Below are positions 16,200 through 23,975 of a stretch of 64,000 nucleotides of DNA, piece after piece. How positions within the stretch are numbered: the stretch's first letter is position 1; each line of letters starts with the position of its first letter. Position numbers and translations under genes: made by a program. The notes beneath the pieces are model-generated. The model saw only the letters and a list, made by a program, of their open reading frames with translations, did no database searches and was not told the DNA's origin. Location: assembly GCF_004216855.1 (NCBI RefSeq), contig NZ_SGXT01000013.1, positions 248,001-312,000 of the forward strand, written 5' to 3'. The stretch is from Microcella alkaliphila (lineage in GTDB: Bacteria; Actinomycetota; Actinomycetes; Actinomycetales; Microbacteriaceae).

Positions 16200-17280
16200 G
16201 AGCGCGTTTGGTCAGCGGGCCGAGCATCCGACCCTGACCGAGGCGATCCGCCTGCCGCTGCCCGACCTCGACGGAGAGGCGCGACGCATTGCGGTGCTCG
16301 GCGCCGGATCGTGGGGTACCACGTTCGCGAAGGTGCTCGCCGACGCGGGCTCGGACGTGATGCTGTGGGCGAGGCGCCGCGAGGTGGCGCAAGAGATCAC
16401 CGAATCGCACCGCAACAGCGACTACCTGCCCGGCATCAACCTGCCGCGCACGCTGCGCGCGCACGACTCGCTCGAGAAGGTGCTCGACGGTGCCGACCAG
16501 GTGTACCTCTCGGTGCCCAGCCAGTCGCTGCGCACCAATCTGCACTCGATTCGGGACATCGTGCCGCCCCACGTGCCTGTCGTGAGCCTGATGAAGGGCG
16601 TCGAGCGGGGCACGGGCCTGCGCATGAGCGAGGTGATTCGCTCGGAGCTCGGCATCGAGGATGACCGCATCGCCGTGATCAGCGGCCCCAACCTCGCGCT
16701 CGAGATCGCGAAGCGCGAGCCGACGGCGGCCGTCGTGTCGAGCGTGAGCGCCGAGACGGCCCGCCAGGTGGCGGGAGCCGCCACGAACGAGTACTTCCGC
16801 TCCTTTGTGAACTCCGACGTGATCGGCACCGAGTTCGGCGGCGTGCTGAAGAACCTCATCGCCGTCGCCGTGGGCATCGCCGACGGCGTCGGCTACGGCG
16901 AGAACACGAAGGCGTCGATCATTACCCGCGGCCTCGTCGAGCTCACCCACTTCGCGGTCGCGTTCGGCGCGCGCCCTGAAACGATGAGCGGGCTGGCGGG
17001 CCTCGGCGACCTGATCGCCACGTGCGAGTCGCCGCTGTCGCGCAACAACACGGCTGGGCGACTGCTCGGTCAGGGGTATGCGTTCACCGAGGTCATCGCC
17101 CAGATGAACCAGACGGCCGAGGGGCTCGCGTCGGTCGGGCCGATTCTCGAGCTCGCGGGCCAGCGCGGCGTCTCGATGCCGATCGTGTCGCAGGTGGCCC
17201 AGGTGCTCGACGGCACGCTCGACCCGCGCGAGCTGGCGCCGCACCTGGCAACCGACAGCGACGAGCCGCAGGGCGAGTAG
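16189..17280 (+). CDS. gpsA: NAD(P)-dependent glycerol-3-phosphate dehydrogenase
   Basis: The protein has 363 residues. It makes sn-glycerol 3-phosphate from dihydroxyacetone phosphate for phospholipids. The Rossmann motif is GAGSWGTTFAKVLAD, the substrate-side motif is ISGPNLALEIAK, and the catalytic Lys lies in GVLKNLIAVAVG. I chose TTG 16189 because AGAAGGAAA lies about 10 nt upstream and there is no ATG or GTG before the Rossmann strand. This gives an 11-nt overlap with the acyltransferase and about 30 residues before the fold, slightly long for the family. Confidence 0.93.
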   Translation: MSSESAFGQRAEHPTLTEAIRLPLPDLDGEARRIAVLGAGSWGTTFAKVLADAGSDVMLWARRREVAQEITESHRNSDYLPGINLPRTLRAHDSLEKVLDGADQVYLSVPSQSLRTNLHSIRDIVPPHVPVVSLMKGVERGTGLRMSEVIRSELGIEDDRIAVISGPNLALEIAKREPTAAVVSSVSAETARQVAGAATNEYFRSFVNSDVIGTEFGGVLKNLIAVAVGIADGVGYGENTKASIITRGLVELTHFAVAFGARPETMSGLAGLGDLIATCESPLSRNNTAGRLLGQGYAFTEVIAQMNQTAEGLASVGPILELAGQRGVSMPIVSQVAQVLDGTLDPRELAPHLATDSDEPQGE

Positions 17281-17326
17281 GGGCGGTGGCCCCCAGACGG
17301 GGTACAGCCCGCGTTAGGCTGATGCA

Positions 17327-18070
17327 GTGATTACGTCACTTGCCGGAGGCCGCGTCCTGGCCGAGAAGCACGGGTCCACCCCGCCGCGCGTCGTCGCGCT
17401 GCACGGCTGGGGGCGTGACGGAACCGACTTCGAGACGGTGCTGTCGGGGCTGGATGCGGTGAGCATCCACCTGCCCGGTTTCGGGCCGGCGCCCGCCCCC
17501 GAGAGCGCGTGGGGCACCGAGCAGTACGCAGAGTTGGTCGCCGAGGCGATCGCCGCCTACGCACCCGTGGTGCTCGTCGGCCACTCGTTCGGCGGCCGCG
17601 TCGCCGTGCGGCTCGCCGCCGCCCGCCCCGACCTCGTCTCGGGGCTCGTGTTGACCGGCGTGCCGCTCGTTCGGTTGACGGCGCCCACCCCACCGCCGGC
17701 CAGCTACCGTCTCGCGCGGTGGGCCAACCGGCGCGGCATCATCAGCGACCGTCGCATGGAGGCGATTCGCCGTCGGCGTGGATCCAGCGATTACCGCGCC
17801 GCGCAGGGGGTCATGCGCGACATCCTCGTGCGGGTGGTCGGCGAGACCTATGACGACGCCCTCGGAGCGCTGCGCTGCCCCGTGCGCATGGTCTGGGGTC
17901 AGAACGACACGGATGCTCCGACCGACGCGGGTCGGGTTGCGTCAGAGCGCATCGGCGGCGCGCGGTTCCGCGTCGTGGACGGTACGGCACACTTGATGAC
18001 CGGCGACCTCGAGCTCGCCGTGCGTGAAGAGCTGCTGACCCTCCTCGACGAACTGGACCACCCCGAATGA
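17327..18070 (+). CDS. Alpha/beta hydrolase
   Basis: The protein has 247 residues. The oxyanion region is ALHGWGRDG and the nucleophile elbow is GHSFGG with Ser87. The acidic residue likely lies in VWGQNDTDAP, and the His in GTAHLMTGD. The substrate is unknown. TAGGCT (17315-17320) 6 nt before the GTG suggests a leaderless start and the head of an operon. Its stop overlaps the ATG of the MurF-like gene (ATGA), and a Ddl-like gene follows. It may therefore trim or release a product of those two ligases; that is inference. Confidence 0.85.
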   Translation: MITSLAGGRVLAEKHGSTPPRVVALHGWGRDGTDFETVLSGLDAVSIHLPGFGPAPAPESAWGTEQYAELVAEAIAAYAPVVLVGHSFGGRVAVRLAAARPDLVSGLVLTGVPLVRLTAPTPPPASYRLARWANRRGIISDRRMEAIRRRRGSSDYRAAQGVMRDILVRVVGETYDDALGALRCPVRMVWGQNDTDAPTDAGRVASERIGGARFRVVDGTAHLMTGDLELAVREELLTLLDELDHPE

Positions 18071-19620
18071 TCGACTTGCTCACCGCCCCCGCAACCCTTG
18101 TGGCGTTCGCGGCCGGGCTGCTCGTTGCCGTGCCTGTCGCGGCGCGATGGTTGCGCGTCGCGCAGCGCGAGCACTACGTGCCCGGCTGGACCACGCGCAT
18201 GGGGTGGCTGTGGGTGACGCGCGAACCCGTGACGGCCGCCCTGCTCGTTGTCGCGATCGGGGCCACGTTCGTCGCCGTGCTCGGCGGGGTGCCGCCCCTC
18301 GGCGACTACTGGGCTCTCGTTGCCCTTCTGTCGCTTGCGTTCGTGCCGCTCGGCCTGCCGGTGCGCGGCCGCTCGGCAAAATTCGCGATCACGGATCGCG
18401 TGAAGCGACTCATGGTCGCGTGGATCGTCGTGCACCTGCTTGTCGCGGTGTTGCTCGCAGCGCTGCTGGGGGCAGCCGGTGTTGCTCTCACGCTGCTCGT
18501 CAGCGCCCCGCTCACCGACCTCGCGCTCGCGATCATGGCGCCCATCGAGAAGGCCGGGTCGAAGAAGTTCGTCGTACAGGCGCAGAAGCGGCTGCAGCAG
18601 GTGAAGCCGCGCGTCGTCGCGATCACCGGCTCCTACGGCAAGACGAGTACGAAGAACTACGTCGCCCACCTCGTGAGCGCGACGTTCCCGACGGTGGCGA
18701 GCCCCGCATCCTTCAATAACCGGCTGGGTTTGTCGCGGGCGGTCAACGACAAGCTCGTGCCGGGCACCGAGATCTTCGTGGCCGAGATGGGCATCTTCGG
18801 CGCGGGCGAAATTCGCGAGCTGTGCGGATACTTCCCGCCCGACATCGCCGCGATCACCGTCATCGGCGAGGCGCATCTCGAGCGTATGCGGTCGACCGAC
18901 GTGATCTTCCGCGCGAAGGCCGAGATCACCGAGAAGGCGGCCACCGTCGTGCTGCCGATCGACGACGAGCGCCTTGCCCGGCACGCAGCGCTGTGCGCCG
19001 AGCAGGGTAAGACTGTCGTCACGGTGTCGACGGCGGGTGCCGACGCCGACGTCGTCGTGGATGCTCATGCCGGCACCATCAGGATCGGTCGCGCCACCGA
19101 GCCGGTCGCCGTCACCGTGTCGGGTACGGGGCACGCGGTCAACGTCGCCGTGGCTGCGGGAATCGCGCTGGCCGCCGGGGTTCCCGTCGACACGATCGCG
19201 GGGCGCCTCGGCGACCTGCCCGGCTCGGCCCATCGCGCCGAGGTGCAGGTGGCACCGAGCGGGGCGCGCATCATCGACGACACCTACAACTCGAACCCGG
19301 TCGGCGCGCACCGCGCGCTCGAGGGGGCGCAGGCGCTCGCCGCCGAGACCGGCGGGCCGCTCGTGGTGGTCACTCCGGGCATGGTCGAGTTGGGTCCGGT
19401 GCAGGGCGAACGCAATCGAGCGTTCGGCGCGGCGATCAGGGAGGCCGGCGGTGCGCTGTACGCCGTGGGTCGCACGAATCGGGCCGCGCTCGTCTCGGGA
19501 TTCGGCGACGGCGCGGTCGCGGTGGCGACGCGTGAGCAGGCCGTGAAGGCCGCGGTCGAGGCTGCCGGTGACCGGGGCGTTATCCTCTACGAGAACGACC
19601 TGCCCGATCACTATCCGTGA
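18067..19620 (+). CDS. MurF-like Mur ligase with N-terminal membrane domain
   Basis: The protein has 517 residues. The first ~160 hold four to five hydrophobic helices (about 5-24, 55-75, 80-98, 115-135, 138-155) in place of the UDP-sugar-binding domain of ordinary MurF. Then come the Mur ligase central domain with P-loop GSYGKTST (188-195), the AEMGIFGAGEIREL motif, and a C-terminal domain with DDTYNSNP (404-411). It should ligate an amino acid or peptide to a carboxylate with ATP, on a membrane or lipid-linked substrate. It lies between an alpha/beta hydrolase (ATGA overlap) and a Ddl-like ligase. It is probably not the housekeeping MurF, which should be in the dcw cluster elsewhere. Confidence 0.82.
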   Translation: MIDLLTAPATLVAFAAGLLVAVPVAARWLRVAQREHYVPGWTTRMGWLWVTREPVTAALLVVAIGATFVAVLGGVPPLGDYWALVALLSLAFVPLGLPVRGRSAKFAITDRVKRLMVAWIVVHLLVAVLLAALLGAAGVALTLLVSAPLTDLALAIMAPIEKAGSKKFVVQAQKRLQQVKPRVVAITGSYGKTSTKNYVAHLVSATFPTVASPASFNNRLGLSRAVNDKLVPGTEIFVAEMGIFGAGEIRELCGYFPPDIAAITVIGEAHLERMRSTDVIFRAKAEITEKAATVVLPIDDERLARHAALCAEQGKTVVTVSTAGADADVVVDAHAGTIRIGRATEPVAVTVSGTGHAVNVAVAAGIALAAGVPVDTIAGRLGDLPGSAHRAEVQVAPSGARIIDDTYNSNPVGAHRALEGAQALAAETGGPLVVVTPGMVELGPVQGERNRAFGAAIREAGGALYAVGRTNRAALVSGFGDGAVAVATREQAVKAAVEAAGDRGVILYENDLPDHYP

Positions 19621-19654
19621 GTGGTGGCGGGTTGTGCTTGCCCCTCGACGATAG

Positions 19655-20824
19655 GTGTCCATGACGCAGCACGTTTCGGCTCAGACCCACCCGTGGGCGG
19701 TCGTCTTCGGCGGCCCCAGCCCCGAGCACGAGATCTCGATTTTGACGGGCTTGCAGGCTGAGCGGGTCTTGACCGCTGCCGGTCAGAAGGTTGTGCCGGT
19801 CTACTGGTCGCCGACGGGCGAGTGGTTCCGCGTGCCGGACGGCACGGAGGCGAAGGATTACCTCGAGGGCGCCCCGCGCGACTCGCAGCCGCTCGAGGTG
19901 CGCCTGTCGGGCGAGCCGGGCCTGTACCGCCGCAAGCGCCTGGGAGCCGAGCGCATCGAACTCGACGCGGCGCTTTTGTGCCTGCACGGCGGAGCTGGCG
20001 AGGGCGGCGGCGCTGCGGCCCTGTTCTCGTTCCTCGGCGTGCCCGCCACCGGGTCGACGCTCTTCGCGGGCGCGGTCGGTATGGACAAGTTGGCGTTCGG
20101 TGGGCTGATGGCCTCGGCGGGCATCCCGTCGCTGCCGCGCGAAGCGGTGTCGAACCTGCGCGAGCCGTCGTTCGCGGGGCCCTACATCGTGAAGCCGCGT
20201 TTCGGCGGGTCGTCGATCGGCATCGAGATCGCCGACGACATCGAGGCGGCCAGGGCCCTTGCCGCCTCCAGCGTGCACCTACGCACCGGCGCTGTGCTGG
20301 AGCCGTACCGCCCCGAGCTGGTCGACCTGAACATTAGTTTCCGCACGTACCCGCAGCTCGAGATCACCGAGCTGGAGAAGCCGTTGCGTGGTGAGGGCGG
20401 CAGCGCCCTGTATTCGTACGCCGAGAAGTATCTGGCGGGCGGCTCGGGCTCGGAGGCGGGGCTGTCGAGCGCGCCGCGCGAGTTTCCCGCGAACGTGGAT
20501 GCGAGCATCCACGAGGCCGCACGTGATCTGGCGGCGCGCGTCGCCGATGTCACGCGCCTCACCGGTGTGGTGCGCGTCGACCTGCTGCTCGACGAGGCCG
20601 CGGGGGAGTTGCTCGTGAACGAGGTCAACTCGATCCCCGGAGCGATGTCGCTCTACCTGTGGGCGCCGACCCAGCCGGCAGCGACCGTGCTGATCGATGC
20701 GCTGGTGGAGGCGCGCGACAGGCGCGTGGTGTTCCCGCAGGCCGGGTTCGGCGGTGGAGCGGCCCTGCGCGCCGCCGGCGGAATCGCCGGCAAGTTGGTC
20801 GGGCTCGACGGACCCCGCGCGTAA
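19655..20824 (+). CDS. D-alanine--D-alanine ligase-like ATP-grasp protein
   Basis: The protein has 389 residues from GTG 19655; the ATG two codons later is equally likely. The Ddl N-terminal motif GGPSPEHEIS is at 19-28. The ATP-grasp loop is YIVKPRFGGSSIGIEIA, and the Mg-binding end is NEVNSIPG near 322, where typical Ddl has EVNTLPG. Insertions around 225-275 differ from canonical Ddl. It follows the membrane MurF-like gene by 34 nt and probably supplies the dipeptide or depsipeptide that the ligase attaches. Being a housekeeping Ddl cannot be excluded. Confidence 0.8.
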   Translation: MSMTQHVSAQTHPWAVVFGGPSPEHEISILTGLQAERVLTAAGQKVVPVYWSPTGEWFRVPDGTEAKDYLEGAPRDSQPLEVRLSGEPGLYRRKRLGAERIELDAALLCLHGGAGEGGGAAALFSFLGVPATGSTLFAGAVGMDKLAFGGLMASAGIPSLPREAVSNLREPSFAGPYIVKPRFGGSSIGIEIADDIEAARALAASSVHLRTGAVLEPYRPELVDLNISFRTYPQLEITELEKPLRGEGGSALYSYAEKYLAGGSGSEAGLSSAPREFPANVDASIHEAARDLAARVADVTRLTGVVRVDLLLDEAAGELLVNEVNSIPGAMSLYLWAPTQPAATVLIDALVEARDRRVVFPQAGFGGGAALRAAGGIAGKLVGLDGPRA

Positions 20825-20980
20825 AGCCTGTTCCGCCCGGGCGCCCGGGCGTCCGAACGCTCGGGTCGCCCCGCTCACGCGCACCCGTTCACGTTCCCGC
20901 TCCCGCCCGCGCCCGCGCCCGCGTGCGCCCGCGTGCGCCCGCGCTCCGGCCCGTCCACGTTCCCGTTCCCGCTGCCGCCC

Positions 20981-21060
20981 GCGCCCGCCCTCCGGCCCGC
21001 CCAAGCGCGCGCCCTCGCGCCCGCCCTCCGGCCCGCCCAAGCGCGCGCCCTCGCGCCCGC
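20981..21060 (+). repeat. 36-bp tandem repeat, 2.2 units
   Basis: Positions 20981-21016 and 21017-21052 are identical 36-bp units, followed by the first 8 bases of a third. The unit contains CCCTCCGGCCCGCCCAAG. The units abut without spacers. Confidence 0.85.
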
Positions 21061-21133
21061 CCGCCCACCTTCCTGTCCGCCCGCACTCACATTCGCCCGC
21101 CCGCGTCGGGGTCACCTTCGCCCCTTGCGGCGC

Positions 21134-21429
21134 CTTCCAAAGTCGCGGAGGGGTGAACCGTTCTCACTCGTGCTGCGCGTGACGTTTCTCAGGAGTTCGG
21201 GGTACGTTGCCGACCCGCGCCCGCTTGTTTCCGGGAACCTGCGACCTCGACTCCTGAGAAGTGGCACGGTCGGCACCGATGCGAACCGTGTGCTGAGGCA
21301 CACGAGGACGCCCGACCCCACGAGGAGTCTGTGACCCCGCTTCGCCCGTTCCGCTGTTGCGGAACCGCCTGGAGGAGTGGAACGTGTGCGCCCAGCCGAC
21401 GCGCATTCGTCTTTCCGTGACTTTGGAAG
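21134..21429. repeat. Nested inverted repeats
   Basis: Outer arms: CTTCCAAAGTCGCGGA (21134-21149) and TCCGTGACTTTGGAAG (21414-21429), 15 of 16 pairs. Inner arms: TTCTCAGGAGT (21186-21196) and ACTCCTGAGAA (21250-21260), 11 of 11. A separate hairpin GTTCCGC-TGTT-GCGGAAC lies at 21348-21365. Function unknown. Confidence 0.7.
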
Positions 21430-21591
21430 CTGCCGGGGGTGGGAAGTGGCCGCTGGGGATGAGGGCGGCGGCGCGGGATGGGACAGTCGTGGCGGTGGGA
21501 AGCGGCAGTGGGGGTCGGTGAGGCTCGGTGCGGCTCTGGTCGGCTCGCTGTTCGCCGGAAAGGCGTGAGCGGCGTGATCGGGGGTGAGCGG

Positions 21592-22191
21592 CTACTCGTC
21601 GGCCGGCTCGTCGCCCTCACGAGGCGCGGCTGGCTCGTCACTTGAGCCGGTAGGCCCATCGCCCTGCTCCGCCGGCTCATCGCTCTCGCTCGGCGGCGCG
21701 ATCTGTCCGCCCGTCAGCACGTCGGTCGCTGCCAGGCACTGCTGCGTCGCCTCCACCACCGACACGGCGGGGCCGAGGGCGCGCAGCACATCGACTCCCG
21801 CGACTCCGGCGAGGTCGGGGTCGACGATGATCTCGGTGACGGGCGCGCGCCCGTACGACAGGAAGACGAACTGCGGCGCGTTCGACTCGTCGAGCAGCCA
21901 GTCGACGCCCTCCACCGTGAAGCAGGGCAGGTCGGTGGCGCCGATCGGCGGCAGCCCGCACCGGTATATCACCGCGGCCGGGTTACCCCAGGCCGCGGTC
22001 GCCTGCGCGTTCGTCGTGCGGCGCTCGAGCCCCAGCAGCTCGTCGGGCAGGCGCACGCTGATCTCGGCGCACGCGAGCGCATTCGCGTCGTCGGCGGGCT
22101 CCAGCGCGACGGTCGGAGCGCAGGCGGTTAGCGCGGCAAGCAGCGCGGCCGCGGCGAGGGCTCCGGCGGCGCGAAAAGGTCGGCGAGTCAT
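21592..22191 (-). CDS. DUF3515 family lipoprotein
   Basis: The protein has 199 residues. A signal peptide ends in the lipobox LTAC with Cys24, so it should be lipid-anchored outside the membrane. The domain then shows VRLPDELLGLERR and TAAWGNPAAVIYRCGLP, typical of DUF3515 in actinobacteria, and ends in an acidic Glu/Pro-rich tail. The function is unknown; the family often sits next to thiL, as here, where the two genes are divergent. ATG 22191 starts the signal peptide. Confidence 0.82.
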   Translation of the reverse strand: MTRRPFRAAGALAAAALLAALTACAPTVALEPADDANALACAEISVRLPDELLGLERRTTNAQATAAWGNPAAVIYRCGLPPIGATDLPCFTVEGVDWLLDESNAPQFVFLSYGRAPVTEIIVDPDLAGVAGVDVLRALGPAVSVVEATQQCLAATDVLTGGQIAPPSESDEPAEQGDGPTGSSDEPAAPREGDEPADE

Positions 22192-22254
22192 CGCCCTCAA
22201 CGCTAGCGCCCGCGGCTCGCCGCGCGCTGAGCGGGCCGCGCTAGCGTGGACCCC

Positions 22255-23289
22255 GTGACCGACAGCCCGGATGCTCACCCCGACACCCTGCGCACGGTCG
22301 GCGAGATCGCGGCGCTCGCCCGCATCATCCCCCGACTGCCGCGCGGCGAACACACCGTGCTCGGGCCCGGCGACGACGCCGCCGTCGTCGCCGCTGCCGA
22401 CGGTCGCTTCGTCGTCACGACCGACGTCATGGTCGACGGCCCCGACTTTCGCCGCGCCTGGTCGACCCCGCACGACCTGGGCTGGAAGGCCGCCGCCACC
22501 AACCTCAGCGACATCGCCGCGATGGGCGCCCGCCCGACCGGTCTGGTTGTCGCCCTCATCGCCCCCGCCGACACCGCGGTTGCCGAGCTCGAGCAGCTGG
22601 CCGACGGCTTCGCCGACGCCTGCGCTGCGCTCGCCCCCGGGTGCGGGGTCGTCGGAGGCGACCTCAGCGTCGGATCCACCCTCACGATCGCCGTGACGGC
22701 GTTCGGCGACCTCGAAGGCCGGCCACCCGTCACGCGCGACGGAGCGCAACCGGGTGATCTCGTCGCCGTGTCGGGCGGCATCGGCCTCGCGGCCCGCGGC
22801 CTGCGCATGCTGTTCGACGAGGGAGTCGACGACGAGGGCAACCCCGACCCCGAGCGGGCTGCCGCACTGCGCGCCGATGAGCCGCGCATCGTCGACGCAC
22901 AACTCGCGCCCCGGCCTCCCCTCGCCGATGGGCCCGCCGCTGCTCTCGCGGGCGCGACCGCGATGCTCGACCTCAGCGATGGCCTCGCCCTCGACGCCCG
23001 CCGCATCGCCCGCGCGAGCGGAGTCGTCGTCGACCTCGACGCCGCCGCCGTCTGTATCGCGGCCGGAGTCGACGCGATGTTCCTCCCGCTCGTGCTCACC
23101 GGCGGAGAAGACCACAGCCTGCTCGCGACCTTCCCCGCCATCCTCCTCGCCGACGGCGGCCCCGGGCTGCCGGGGGGTTTCCGGGTCATCGGTCGCGTTG
23201 TCGAGCCGGGCGACGGAGGCCCCGAGTTGCGGGTCGGCGGCCGACCGTTCGAGCAGCGCGGCGGCTGGGACTCGTTCGACGACGTATGA
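22255..23289 (+). CDS. thiL: Thiamine-monophosphate kinase
   Basis: The protein has 344 residues of the PurM/ThiL ATP-binding family. It phosphorylates thiamine monophosphate to the active cofactor. Motifs are GPGDDAAVV, VVTTDVMVDGPDFRR, AATNLSDIAAMGA, GGDLS and the C-terminal LTGGEDHSLL. I placed the start at GTG 22255 because TAGCGT (22242-22247) lies 7 nt upstream, giving a leaderless message; a GTG three codons earlier lies too near that -10 box. Confidence 0.93.
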   Translation: MTDSPDAHPDTLRTVGEIAALARIIPRLPRGEHTVLGPGDDAAVVAAADGRFVVTTDVMVDGPDFRRAWSTPHDLGWKAAATNLSDIAAMGARPTGLVVALIAPADTAVAELEQLADGFADACAALAPGCGVVGGDLSVGSTLTIAVTAFGDLEGRPPVTRDGAQPGDLVAVSGGIGLAARGLRMLFDEGVDDEGNPDPERAAALRADEPRIVDAQLAPRPPLADGPAAALAGATAMLDLSDGLALDARRIARASGVVVDLDAAAVCIAAGVDAMFLPLVLTGGEDHSLLATFPAILLADGGPGLPGGFRVIGRVVEPGDGGPELRVGGRPFEQRGGWDSFDDV

Positions 23290-23313
23290 CGACGCCCGAC
23301 GACGTCTACCGGC

Positions 23314-23901
23314 TTAGCCTTCCTCGGTTACCCGCCGCATCCAGTGCACGACGGTCTCGCCGTAGCGCGCCGTGCGATCGAGCACGAGCCCGCGCACCTC
23401 GGATGGGGGAACGCTGCGCGACGAGCGCTCCAGCGCGACCACCGCGTCCGCCGCCAGGTGCGGCACGAGCTCCGCGAGCAGCTCGTCGACCTCGGCGGCG
23501 CCCGCCTCGTACGGCGGGTCGATGAAGACCAGGTCGACGGGCGCGTCGAGCGTCTCGACCGCCGAACGCGCGGCGCGCGTCACCACGCGGATGCGCGGGG
23601 CCGGGTCGACCCCGAACCGCGCGGCCTGCTGCTCCACGAGTCGAGCGTTCGCCTGGCACACCCGCGCGGCCGACGCGGCCTTCTCGACGAGGACGACGGA
23701 CTCCGCCCCGCGGCTGGCCGCCTCCAGGCCGAGCGCCCCCGAGCCCGCGTACAGGTCGACGACGCGCGCGCCGTCGATGAGGTCGCGCGCCTCGAGCGCC
23801 GAGAAGATCGCCTCACGCACGCGGTCACTCGTGGGTCGCGTGCCGCTCTTCGGCACGCTGAGCGTGAGCGAGCCGGCGAAACCGGCGATCAGGCGGGTCA
23901 C
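23314..23901 (-). CDS. rsmD: 16S rRNA (guanine(966)-N2)-methyltransferase
   Basis: The protein has 195 residues of the RsmD family, which methylates G966 of 16S rRNA. The N-terminus RLIAGFAGSLTLSVP and TRPTSDRVREAIFSAL is characteristic. The SAM site is VVDLYAGSGALGLEAASRG, and the catalytic motif is FIDPPY. GTG 23901 was preferred over the GTG at 23910 because the -10 box TAGCGT lies 7 nt upstream. It is divergent from recG. Confidence 0.92.
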   Translation of the reverse strand: MTRLIAGFAGSLTLSVPKSGTRPTSDRVREAIFSALEARDLIDGARVVDLYAGSGALGLEAASRGAESVVLVEKAASAARVCQANARLVEQQAARFGVDPAPRIRVVTRAARSAVETLDAPVDLVFIDPPYEAGAAEVDELLAELVPHLAADAVVALERSSRSVPPSEVRGLVLDRTARYGETVVHWMRRVTEEG

Positions 23902-23908
23902 GTTCTCC

Positions 23909-23968
23909 ACGCTATCGCGAGCATCCCTGATGGATGCGCGGGGCCGCGTCAGCGGCCGCGGGTAGCGT
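23909..23968. promoter_or_regulatory. Divergent leaderless promoters of rsmD and recG
   Basis: TAGCGT occurs on both strands: leftward at 23914-23909, 7 nt before the rsmD GTG, and rightward at 23963-23968, 7 nt before the recG GTG. Both transcripts would start at or next to the initiation codon. Confidence 0.6.
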
Positions 23969-23975
23969 TGACCTC

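Larger units (their letters stand above)
20825..21591. other. Long C-rich, repeat-bearing non-coding stretch
   Basis: There are 767 bases without a convincing gene. From about 20830 to 21110 the top strand is an almost pure run of short C-rich words (CCCG, CGCCCG), with a 36-bp tandem repeat inside. From 21134 to 21429 there are nested inverted repeats and a small hairpin. Frames open across it encode only Pro/Arg or Gly/Arg low-complexity sequence. I see no tRNA, rRNA or known small RNA. Confidence 0.6.

Noticed and set aside
20981-21060. Possible CRISPR-like repeats of 36 bp
   Set aside because: The units abut directly with no spacers, are only 2.2 copies of low-complexity GC, and no cas genes are near.
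20889-21182. Pro/Arg-rich or Gly/Arg-rich proteins encoded in the C-rich tract
   Set aside because: Open frames on both strands are a by-product of stop-poor GC repeats; no ribosome sites or conserved motifs.
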